Positions 54,991 to 64,000 of a stretch of DNA of 64,000 nt are shown in pieces (positions within the stretch are counted from its first letter, which is position 1; the number at the start of each line of letters is the position of its first letter). The DNA lies in contig NW_020653770.1 in assembly GCF_003589595.1 (NCBI RefSeq), positions 4,172,528-4,236,527 on the forward strand. Reading direction: 5' to 3'. The notes below the pieces were generated by a model that saw only the letters and a program-made list of their open reading frames with translations, was not told the DNA's origin and made no database searches. This DNA comes from Hyposmocoma kahamanoa (lineage: Eukaryota; Arthropoda; Insecta; Lepidoptera; Cosmopterigidae). The translations under genes were made by a program, and so were the position numbers.

Positions 54991-55925
54991 CGCACGCACG
55001 CAAACACACAAACACATACCCACATACGACATGATTAAGTATTTAGTTCCTTGGGCTCAATTTATATTACGGCGGAACGGCGTGGAAGCGAGTTTTTGTA
55101 ACATAGCATGATGAACTTTATGGTCAGTTGTGTAACGTACAGTCAACAGCACATCAAGCTACACATTGACGTATCTTGTTCAGTTGCACTGTAGGCGATT
55201 TTCGAACAAAAATGTGTAGAATGTTTAATAACAAAACGTTTTGAATGCTCATTATTAAGGCTTGCTCTTGCCACGGCTTGCTCCCTTAATTGAAATTTAA
55301 GAGGGAGCAGAGGAAAAATTCCTAATCTTCGATTTGATTTTAGAGGGGTATATCCACTTTAAAGTTAAAAATAAAATATTGTATCAGTAACTACACGTTA
55401 TATTCAAGCAAAGAGATTAATCAGAAACATAAAACAATAAAGTTTCCTTAAAAATCACGAAATGATCTCTAATTTTCACATTTTTTCGATTTATCCTCAA
55501 AATGCTACAGGTTATTAGGACAAAAATTAGATAATTAATTATATTTATGCATGATCGACAACTGTCACTACGGATTTCTTTTTAATCCCTTTAGTTTTAG
55601 AGTTATTCCGCTAAAACGAATTTGGTACTTTTAATGCGCAAAATTCAACATCTCCTGTCGCATGTCACGCGAACTTCAGGCATATATTTGTTTCACAAAT
55701 TTGGGCGGAGCCAACGTCAAAACTTTTTTTGGCATGCTCCCTCTTAAATAGGTAAGTACATAATTGGGTTATGAAGAAGTAGTACTTACCTAGCCAATTA
55801 TTATACTTAATGGTAGATGAAAAGAAACAAAATTCTAAGATTTTATTTGATATTAATTTACCACATATTTTATCATCCAGCATCTATTTTCGATTCTGGA
55901 CTTGAATTACCACCAGAACTCGAAT
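54991..55925. other. no gene recognised
   Basis: Contains a lone arm of the palindromic 'CAGCACATCAAGC' element at 55137-55205 and inverted short repeats GAGGGAGCA (55310) / TGCTCCCTCTTAA (55735). Frames are short. Confidence 0.4.
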
Positions 55926-55929
55926 GATT

Positions 55930-56400
55930 GCAATCTCTCCCTTCAAATCAAAAAGTCACTATGGATGACACAGTTTGACAAATAATTAATTACTGGTCGA
56001 ATCCGAAATCACTCTCTGTGTGAGTGCGGCCTAGAAGACGGTACCTTGGAACACATTTTTTTAAATTGCCCTAATATTGCTGTTCCACTTTATAACTTAC
56101 TTCCTCCAAAATTCCCCCGCCCCATTAACATAAACAACCTTTTAACTTTAGTATTCTCCCCCCATATTGTTACTCTATGTAAATTTATCCACTTAAATAA
56201 TATACATATATTTATAAATACATGTTACATGTTTGTGCTGTCTTTTGTTTTACATTCTCAACTGAGTACCCCCGTGGACCAACTCATCAACACCGGTTAA
56301 TGTTACAATAGAGCTCAGTATATTTTTTTTTGTTTTTTTTTTCTTTTGACCAAGACATTGGCAAAATCATCATTACTCCTAATGAAGCCCTATAAATAAA
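55930..56400 (+). pseudogene. LINE ORF2 C-terminal remnant
   Basis: Translation KKSLWMTQFDK, stop, LITGRIRNHSLCECGLEDGT then LEHIFLNCPNI. C-x-C-x8-H-x4-C is the ORF2 terminal knuckle following the post-RT region. The open frame continues to 56300 with MFVLSFVLHSQLS. Confidence 0.55.
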
Positions 56401-56689
56401 AAGTGATGTGAATTACTGGTCATTTTTATGTCATTTTAGGTGATTAGAAACTTCTGTTGAATAATATTCATTATAAACAAGACTTCAAGATTTAGCATTA
56501 TCCATAATCCAGTTGAATTTCGGAGGAAAATATTGAAATTGTGGTAACTGTGAAAGAGTTTGAGATGAAAACTTTAAAACTCATATGTTTTTGTTAGTTG
56601 AAATTTATTCACAGATACACTGACATTTATTTATTTATAGATACCAGCCAAAATCTTCCGCAGAATTCTCTATCTATCTCTGTCTATCG

Positions 56690-57372
56690 TATCTAGAGTT
56701 CTTTGACCAATGAGTCGTAAACTACTTTTTGCTATGGACATACCTTGTTACATCATTAGTGAATGACGTTCTAAGAAACTTTTTAAGCAAATTTGATCTT
56801 TAATTACATTACATAAACACAAATTTCAACCAAAAACGTTTAGATCTGTGACGGTGTGACCTCCTTACACCGTCATCTCACCTCTTTGTATTACCTCTCT
56901 CCTCTTGTATCTTATCTTTTTTTTAATTGTATTTAAATTTTAAATTTGAATTGTTCCATCTTCCTTCACTTTCTCATTTTGTTTTCGTACCACGGTCACT
57001 CCCAGCTCGACCGCCACAACAGTCTGAGCTGTTAATAAGCTAATCATGTGTAATAATTTATAAGTCTACAGCCCTCATGTATCTATTTCTGTAATTCAGT
57101 TTCTCGGCCCATTTAGGGGTAAGTGCCTTAATAATAAAGTGTAGGGAGTGTTTTATATTATGTTATACCTGTTTTTTTATATTTACCTTTATATTGTTAC
57201 AGCCTTTCTTTAAACTTTACTTCTTTAATAAATTTTCTGGACCGGAAGTTTCCCATTTCATTGCCGTGAACCTGTTCACGGCTAGTTAGGGTTACAACCC
57301 TTTCAGACCTTTCTATGGAATGCGTATGAAGGCTCTCAGAACCAAGACGTCGGCTAGGTGATTAAGAAGGAT
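56690..57372 (+). repeat. interspersed repeat U, copy 2, with insertion
   Basis: 56745-56846 and 57297-57372 match consecutive parts of 47440-47640. Confidence 0.6.
56847..57296. mobile_element. 450 bp insertion: solo LTR or Helitron-like
   Basis: Begins TGTGACGGTGTGACC and ends TAGTTAGGGTTACA (TGT...ACA, as in LTRs), with AATAAAGTG at about 57132. Against an LTR, no clear target duplication is seen. A 9 bp hairpin (TGACGGTGT / ACACCGTCA) is at the left end. CCGTGAACCTGTTCACGG directly before CTAG|T at 57264-57286 is a Helitron-like 3' end. Class unresolved. Confidence 0.45.
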
Positions 57373-58085
57373 CCTTAGGGCATCGTTTGTACACAATTTG
57401 TTGCATGTTCGGATTATTTTTAGGCATGTATGTAAATGATCATTTTAAATTTGCAAAAGCAGCAGGCAAAAAATCTAAACTGTCATCTTTTTTAACGATT
57501 GATTCTCTTTCCCTGAGACGTAAAATAAATTAAAATCGATTGATATTTTATTCTGTTCTGTGCTACGCAAAAAATGTTTGATTGCCTCAAAATAAATGCG
57601 TTAAAAATAAAGTTTAGATACTTATTTTTACATGTTTTTATTATTAAGTAAATGTTTATTATACTTGTATACTAATATTATATTAATTATAATATAATAT
57701 GACCTGAAAACATGTTCGGAAACGTAAGCAAATTGGCTGCTTTTTAAACCAAGCAACCAGGGTCTATTAGGAGATTAATAACGAAAGATATACTAGTTAT
57801 ATATGTCATCAATCGTAGAAGGAAATAGCAAAGAAAAAAAAAAGAAGATCAAATATTAATTTTGAATGCCAAAAATTAATTTAGTATGCTTAAATCTTGA
57901 ATACAGTTCATTTATAATTGATCATTTAACGGATCATATTTCATTTATCAAATTTCATTTCCTTTTATTTAAGATGCTATATTATTTAGAAGAAAACAAT
58001 ACTTACGATTGATCTTAAGTCATATGTCCGTGGTGGGGGGCCTGGGAGTTCTAGTACAGGTTACAACCTAGCTTAGACTCCAGCA
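57373..58085. other. no feature recognised
   Basis: AT-rich stretch. Confidence 0.35.
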
Positions 58086-58604
58086 CCGTGTATATAACCA
58101 GAAATAGAGACGAAATAAGGGCCATATATTCCTGGTAACACATTAGCGATACAGCTCTTATAAATATCAACTCCCGTTTACACTGAGATATAGACAGGCC
58201 AACTACTGACCTGTGTGTACGTTTCCGTATATTCCAAAAAATATTCTGTATTTATTGTAATAAAGATAATATCTCTAACAATGCCGTGCTGTTCTATTTG
58301 GTGGTGTGGGACAAACAGCAAAACATCTAATTACAAAACAAACGGAATTACATTTCATCGGTAATTAAATATTAAATATGTAATTTTGCAATTTTCGTCC
58401 ATTATAGCAAAGCTCAAATTAACTGGTCGATTTGAAGTGAAACAATTGACGACACCTATTGACGACACCCGTCAATTGTTTCGAACTCGGGCTAGCCAAT
58501 CGGAGCGCAGTTGTCACTGTAATTATATGGCAGAACATGGGCAGAACAGTTTTCAAACAAATTAAATGACATTTCGTCTCTATTTCTGGTATATACACTC
58601 GATG
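58086..58604. mobile_element. 'ACCAGAAATAGAGACG' TIR element, complete copy 2
   Basis: Left GTGTATATAACCAGAAATAG then AGACGAAATA; right, inverted, GTGTATATACCAGAAATAGA then GACGAAATG. 0.52 kb. The minus-strand 99-codon frame inside is a shadow. Confidence 0.8.
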
Positions 58605-59093
58605 GATTCCAGCTCCCTCAATCAATGTATAACCAGGCAATAAACTTGAACTTATGAATGTAATTAACAATTTTTTAGTTTGTGATGGAAAAAAATAAAC
58701 GCTTTTGTTCATTTTCATTCAGATTTCCCTGTACACAGGTTGATGGAGGAAATAACAGTGTAGAAAATTGTGGTTTACCACAAGAAAGCGAATATACATT
58801 ACTCGCTTTTCCCTTTCGAATACTTACGAGCATCAATTGTACTGCGCGTGATTTATAAAACCGGGTGTTGCCATATTTAGAATATAAAACAATAAAAAAA
58901 TATAAATAATTTCATTAAGATATCCACAATATTAAACTTAGAAATAAGTACAAAGTTGTGGTACCACGATTTCGTTTAGCTAAGGTAAACGATTATTTTA
59001 TAGGGAACTGTATACGTTTTTACAATAAGAGTCCGGAGCATATATTAAGATTGCCATTTCCTAAGTTTTAAACTTATATTAAAAGAATTTTAA
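58605..59093. other. no feature recognised
   Basis: AT-rich stretch. Confidence 0.35.
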
Positions 59094-59870
59094 ATGATTC
59101 AGATTCAGATTTATTTATTTCTCAAATATAACATTACAGTATAAATTGCACTACATGTCAAAGTATAAGAAATTATATTGAGATCGTCAGACAAAAAGGA
59201 AAATTATAAGAAAAGCACACAATAATTAGAAAATTAACAATTCATTATATAATATTGTTGTTCATTATATAATATTGTTGTCATTAAATTATATATCAAA
59301 TATCATTCTCCATCAAGGATCGTCATAAGTTGATAACAATTATATAAGAGTATGTTAATGCGGTAAAAATTACAATAAAAATAGAAAATACTGAATTCGT
59401 TACAATTTAAAGTCCATAAATTCTTTTACAGAGTATATAGGATTTTTCAAGAAAAGGTCTTTCAGCCGGCGCCCAAATATTTCGTCAGACGGTTCAAGTC
59501 TGAGAGTAGCGGGTAAACGCTCATAGTAAGTAGGTCCGATGACACGCGGGTTTTTCTCTGCAAGTGCCATGCGTCGAGGGACTGTTCTCAAATGACCTGT
59601 ACGGCGAAGTGGGATGCCAGAAACATTTGCAGTACCAAATGAAGACAGATTATTTCTAACATACATTATAATTTCGTATACGTAGAGTGAGTAGTGCGTT
59701 ATTATGCGTTGCGCTACAAAGAGATTTCTGCAGGAATGTCTGTGTTTTACCCCAACCAATACGAAACCAATATGAAAAATCATATCACAAAATTGAAGAC
59801 TACGTTTTAGATAATGACGTTCGGAAAGAAGGCATGGCTCTAGATTCCTCATACATTTGATTCAAAGTGC
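59094..59870 (-). mobile_element. 5'-truncated LINE, ORF2 C-terminus and 3' UTR
   Basis: Frame 59852-59400: RHSCRNLFVAQRIITHYSLY, YVRNNLSSFGTANVSGIPLR, KNPRVIGPTYYERLPATLRL and FGRRLKDLFLKNPIYSVKEF. It matches the general end of ORF2 proteins related to the 5.6 kb copy ('YN.LP...+.......F...L+..L....YS..EF'). The 3' UTR ends at 59094 in tandem GAATCT units. Confidence 0.7.
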
Positions 59871-59924
59871 ATTTAAGTTTATTTTCAATAGAATTTCTTG
59901 CTCGTTCCTCTCAGATAAGTAATA

Positions 59925-60333
59925 AGACAACATATATAAATATTAGACCACATTCCATGCGTTGCTCCGATCCCAAAGTAAGTAACTGAAGCACTTGGTT
60001 GTGGAAATCAGATATAACGCTTCCGTGGTTTAACTGCCTCTGTGGCCGAACCGTAACCATGCTGGACTGCCACGCAGAGGATCAGGGAGAAATTTTTGCG
60101 TGTCCTACATATATTTCTCTCATGAGTTTGGATATAATTTATGCTTGTCTAAGTGTGTCTAGTGCGGAGCTATGAAAGTGTACGTATATACGGCACCACA
60201 AACACCCATACCTGAGACAACAATATAGAAAAGTTGGTTTTTCTATATTGATTCGGCCGGGAATCAAACCTGGGACTTCAGAGATGGTGACACCATGAAA
60301 ACCGGTGTGCAAGCTACTCGACCATGGAGGTTG
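59925..60333 (-). mobile_element. SINE C, copy 2, split by SINE G
   Basis: Body at 59925-60030 (TATATAAATATTAGACCACA; GATCCCAAAGTAAGTAAC), then after the insert CACCACAAACACCCATACCT and the head at 60245-60333 (CGGCCGGGAATCAAACCTGG; GCAAGCTACTCGACCATGGA). Confidence 0.75.
60031..60165 (+). mobile_element. SINE G, copy 6, nested in SINE C
   Basis: TAACTGCCTCTGTGGCCGAA, CATGCTGGACTGCCACGCAG and TATTTCTCTCATGAGTTTGG. Internal B box lost. Confidence 0.75.
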
Positions 60334-60339
60334 ACAAAT

Positions 60340-60885
60340 TGATCGAGTTCCAAATTATTTTGATGCATCCACGAAAGTAAACCTTACATCAAAGCAATAG
60401 CTACTCTCTAACGCCGACACCTGCAAATATGCTGCAATTGAAAAGGAATGTATACGAAACGTAACGTAATAACTTCAGATATTTAATCTTAAAAGCTCTG
60501 GCAGCGTGCCAATGTTTCCCGTGCAATTACGGTGAGAACAAACAAGGCCACGTCACGCCTGACATTTTGGACTTTGAAACGTTGTTATAGTACGTGACAT
60601 AGAGTTCAATGTAAACCTTAGAATCTATGCACACTTTATTCGTGCAACGCGCGTTTACGTCGTCGTGAACACGCGTCGAAGACGAGCGTTGTGCGTAATC
60701 ACTGCGTTGCAAGAAAGAAGCTTATTATACTCCACTGGATTTTACACTTAGAATTTCATTTAATTGCTTCATTTAAAAAAACTAACTGAAATTAATGAAC
60801 AAAACTAAAATTAAAACTATCTCTTATCAAAATGCGCAATGCATACGCGCATCATCGGCGCGTATAAAATACGCGTGTACAGACT
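60340..60885. other. no gene; CpG-rich patch at 60635-60710
   Basis: AACGCGCGTTTACGTCGTCG and ACACGCGTCGAAGACGAGCG stand out from AT-rich surroundings. Unrecognised. Confidence 0.35.
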
Positions 60886-60922
60886 GCCTCCGTGACCGAA
60901 CGGCGACCACGCTGGACTACAT
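60886..60922 (+). mobile_element. SINE G head fragment
   Basis: TGCCTCCGTGACCGAACGGC..ACGCTGGACTAC. Confidence 0.45.
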
Positions 60923-60924
60923 CC

Positions 60925-61480
60925 AGCACCTCCAAATCTATACACATGACTTTCACATTACGCAAAGGAATGCACATCCGTGATCATGGGCGGTAAACCT
61001 CTTCCAAGTAAAGACTGTCAAATGGCTGGGCATGCATCTTGATAAGCGATTAACCTGGGCACATCATATAAAAACTAAAAGAAGTGCTGCTCACATTCAA
61101 TACAAAAACCTGTACTGTCTGATAGGTCGACAATCTCCACTTTCGCTACACAATACGTTGATGGTGTACAAGTGCATCGTCAAACCCATCTGCACTTATG
61201 GAATAGAGCTCTGGGGAACGGGCAGTAACTGAAATCTCGAGTATTGCAGAGATTTGAGAACATAGTACTGAGAACTATATCTCGTGCACCATGGTTTGCA
61301 AAGAATACTGAGATCCATGAATATTTGAATATGTCAACCATCAGGGCAGAACTACATCAAAAAATATAAAGCCCGACTCCTTATCCACAAGAACGAATTG
61401 GCGGAAACCTGTTGTATTCACAAAACCCAACGCGGTTGAAACGATGGCTCATAAACTGGCTTAAATGTGAACACCACTAA
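60925..61480 (+). pseudogene. Jockey LINE ORF2 post-RT remnant, frameshifted
   Basis: In successive frames: MTFTLRKGMHI, GGKPLPSKDC, VKWLGMHLDKRLTWAHHIKT, LYCLIGRQSPLSLHNTLMVY, KCIVKPICTYGIELWGTGSN, then after a frame change RFENIVLRTISRAPWFAKNT and IHEYLNMSTIRAEL. This is the region just after the RT domain in Jockey-clade elements. At least two frameshifts. Confidence 0.8.
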
Positions 61481-61629
61481 AAACCATGACAGGGTATGAT
61501 GTTCGCAGGAGCAACTCCTTCCATCGCCACTAAGAAAACCCATCTGATTATGGCTTTACAAGCCGATGGCAGATTGAAAAGGGAACCAAAAAGAAATATA
61601 TAATCAGAAAAATTTTATTTTTGTAACAT

Positions 61630-61826
61630 AAATAATAATGAGGCACGCACTCAACATAGCCCCGCACTAGGGAAACCCTGGGTCGCGGGTGCCATGGACA
61701 CACACATAGACAACCACAAATTACACCCAAACTCACTAGAGAAACATTTCTCCCAGCCCGGGAATCGAACCCAGGACCTCTGCTTGGCAGTCTGGCATGG
61801 TAACCGTTCGGCTACGGAGGCAGTTA
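61630..61826 (-). mobile_element. SINE G, copy 7, well preserved
   Basis: Head AACTGCCTCCGTAGCCGAAC downward from 61825, B box GGGTTCGATTCCCGGGC, body GGTTGTCTATGTGTGTGTCC and an ATTATTATTTATG tail. Confidence 0.8.
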
Positions 61827-62290
61827 GTATCATACCCTTTGGAAAACGAAATCCAATAGATGGCGTTACCAGTCTTTTTATCACTCTTCTTTAAAATTCC
61901 TCGAAATGACTAAGCGATGTTGTTTGCCAAATGACACGACAAGTTTTATTTATTTCAATTACATTGACTTTTAAATATGCTGCTGTGTAAGCCAGGGACC
62001 ATCTCGTAACATTAAACACCTGTCACCAATTGGGAAATACGATAATGACACATAAGATCGTGTGCGAAATACCAAATAGCTGTACTTACTGTTAGTGACT
62101 CACGTACGTAATTAACAATGGGATATCCGCATCATGCATGCATACATCATATCATGTGATTGTCGAGTTCGAAGAAAAGACGTCACAGAAATATTACCAA
62201 CGACGTAACGAGCAGGAAATAATCAGTGAAGACTTGGGCGGTGGTGGCCCAGTCATCTTTTATTAAGGCGAAATGTGTCAATAAGACCAA
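61827..62290. other. no feature recognised
   Basis: AT-rich stretch. Confidence 0.35.
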
Positions 62291-62765
62291 TCAAGTATAT
62301 AACCAGAAATAGAGACGAAATAAGGGCCATCTATCACTGGCCACTCATCAGGCAAAAGAGCAAAATATCAACACTCGTTTGCGCTGAAATCACAAATTAG
62401 AAAGCTGAAATAGTACAGCGCCAACTGCTGACCTGTGAATACGTCTCCGTAAAGTCCAAAAATATTCGATATTTTTTGTAATAAAGATAATATCTCTAAC
62501 TATGGTTAGAGATATCATCTTTGTGTCACCGAGTGATCTGTTCCACTCGGTGGTGTGGAAAAAACAGCAAAACATCTAAATACAAAATTCACCGATAATT
62601 AAATATTCAATATGTAATTTTTCAATTTTCGTCCATTACAGCAAAGCTCAAGTTAACCTGGTCGATTTGAAGCGAAACACTTAACAACACCCGTCACCGT
62701 AATGATTTGACGGAATAGTTTTCAAACAAATTAAATGACATTTCATCTCTTTTTATATACTCGAT
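62291..62765. mobile_element. 'ACCAGAAATAGAGACG' TIR element, copy 3
   Basis: Left ATCAAGTATATAACCAGAAA; right TTCATCTCTTTTTATATACT then CGATGAC (inverted, eroded). An extra ACTATGGTTAGAGATATCAT segment near 62500 forms a small inverted repeat with ATATCTCTAACTATGG. Confidence 0.75.
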
Positions 62766-62883
62766 GACACGAGCCTACATTTTAGGGGGTGAGTTGTATG
62801 GGACCTCCCCTCGGGGCCCTCAATTAGTGCGCTTAAAATTAATATGAATTAACAACAATTTGACACACATCCGACGTCGACAA

Positions 62884-63241
62884 GCGCCTACTGGCGACTG
62901 ACAGGGCGGTAGGCGGCGTGGCGAATCTTTAAACCGCCTTTTTAACTTTGAATTTAAATTTAGCAGGTTCTTTATAATATTTAAAGAGCAATTATGTGCA
63001 ATGTTAGATACTTATTCATAAATAATCTGATTAAGACATTTAATTTGGCCTGTTTTTAGGATTTTATATGATCGAGTGAAGTACATCCTATTGTGTAACA
63101 AATTAGCACGTTCGTTAGACAATATCTTTAGGTGTAACGTAATTTTTGTGTAATACCGTTATTCAATAGTAAATACCTAAACCATTTCATCTAGCGAAAC
63201 AATTTTTTCCCATCTCGTCTGGTGAGTCGCCTTTAGCGCAC
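62884..63241. mobile_element. possible TIR element R
   Basis: GCGCCTACTGGCGACTGACAG at the left and, inverted from the right, GCGCTAAAGGCGACTCACCAG. Imperfect. Confidence 0.4.
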
Positions 63242-64000
63242 AGCCTAGGAATACACTTCCCTGCCTTCATACTATTTCCGAGCACATACAAAGGTGCTAC
63301 TGAATAGGCATCTTCTGAACGAGCTCGTTCCATCGGAGACCCTATTATTGTTCCAGTGTTCTAAGTAATCAAGAGCAAATCCATTACTTTAAAAAAAAGG
63401 TACCTTCTTAACTGGGCAGTAGACGGTTTGGGCACGCGCGAGGCGTCGCACAAAAGCATTTATTATGAACATTTATCTAAACAAATTTCACATTATACAT
63501 ACTATATACCTCATAGATACAAAAACCATAAAAACAAATTGCCAATTTGTTGTAACATATTACGTAAAAATACGAGACAGAGCATATCCGATGCCGATAT
63601 AACCATTTTTGCGCAAAAACTCGTGTATTTCAAGGTTCATTTTAAATTAAATTGAATAGAAATTTGCGATACTTGTGTGTTTTTTATAATGCCTAGAAAT
63701 GTAATCTTGTCGGTACGTATAATAGTGAATGGATTTCTGATTTACGTTTTAAAGAATGCTTAATTTAAGACCACTATTTCATAAATTTAAAGCTGTGTCT
63801 GTTTACCGTCGTCAACCGCAGAGTCCTTATATCACTTAATCACTTACTGGTCTGTCTTGATTACATTTTATAAATACTAGCTGCGACTATATATATGATA
63901 CGATAACGAAATTGTCAATTATACGTATATTTTATCAGAAAAATATCTATTTTATCCAGTACCCAAAAAAAAACAATAGTCTTGTTTTACTATAAAAACA
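63242..64000. other. no feature recognised
   Basis: A 75-codon plus frame at 63428-63655 has no recognised motif. AT-rich end of window. Confidence 0.35.

Noticed and set aside
59400..59852. 150-codon minus-strand frame
   Set aside because: LINE ORF2 C-terminus with GAATCT tail, not a host gene.

Overview
This 64 kb window is AT-rich, repeat-dense eukaryotic nuclear DNA. The repeat types point to a moth or butterfly (Lepidoptera): tRNA-derived SINEs, 'CGACTTC' repeats, RTE, Jockey and CR1-like LINE debris, a Penelope-like remnant and many short inverted-repeat elements. Species is not identifiable by eye. No bacterial-type operon, CRISPR array or rRNA was seen.

One cellular gene can be supported. 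It lies on the minus strand and appears as six spliced exons from 40.7 kb down to 3.2 kb: 40524-40693, 21652-21832, 9729-9863, 9101-9297, 4979-5118 and 3175-3309. All have GT/AG borders and agreeing phases, and together they encode 318 complete C-terminal codons plus a stop. The product is a cathepsin-B-fold protein of the TINAG/TINAGL1/Swim family, a secreted papain-fold pseudoprotease. The His and Asn of the papain triad are present, but the nucleophile Cys position is Asp. The 5' exons (signal peptide, somatomedin-B-like domain) were not found and probably lie beyond 64 kb or in a diverged exon I missed.

Layout: 1-3.17 kb, downstream flank; 3.2-9.9 kb, four clustered 3' exons with LINE pieces and a TIR element; 9.9-21.6 kb, an 11.8 kb intron with nested transposons; 21.65-21.83 kb, the exon of the nucleophile position; 21.8-40.5 kb, an 18.7 kb intron holding an apparently intact two-ORF non-LTR retrotransposon (22.5-27.5 kb, plus strand) and a Penelope GIY-YIG remnant; 40.5-40.7 kb, the most upstream recognised exon; 40.7-64 kb, upstream DNA or 5' intron made almost wholly of SINEs, MITEs and dead LINEs, with a 10-N assembly gap at 48994-49003.

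Apart from the intact retrotransposon, the coding remnants are dead mobile elements. The most informative structures are nested insertions that show empty and filled sites, a 228 bp element with a perfect 8 bp target duplication, and an element with a TAA duplication. I did not find a convincing new biological system. The best leads are the Asp-substituted pseudoprotease, the 2.36 kb inserted element at 15.99-18.35 kb, and the CGAC-motif-rich elements.
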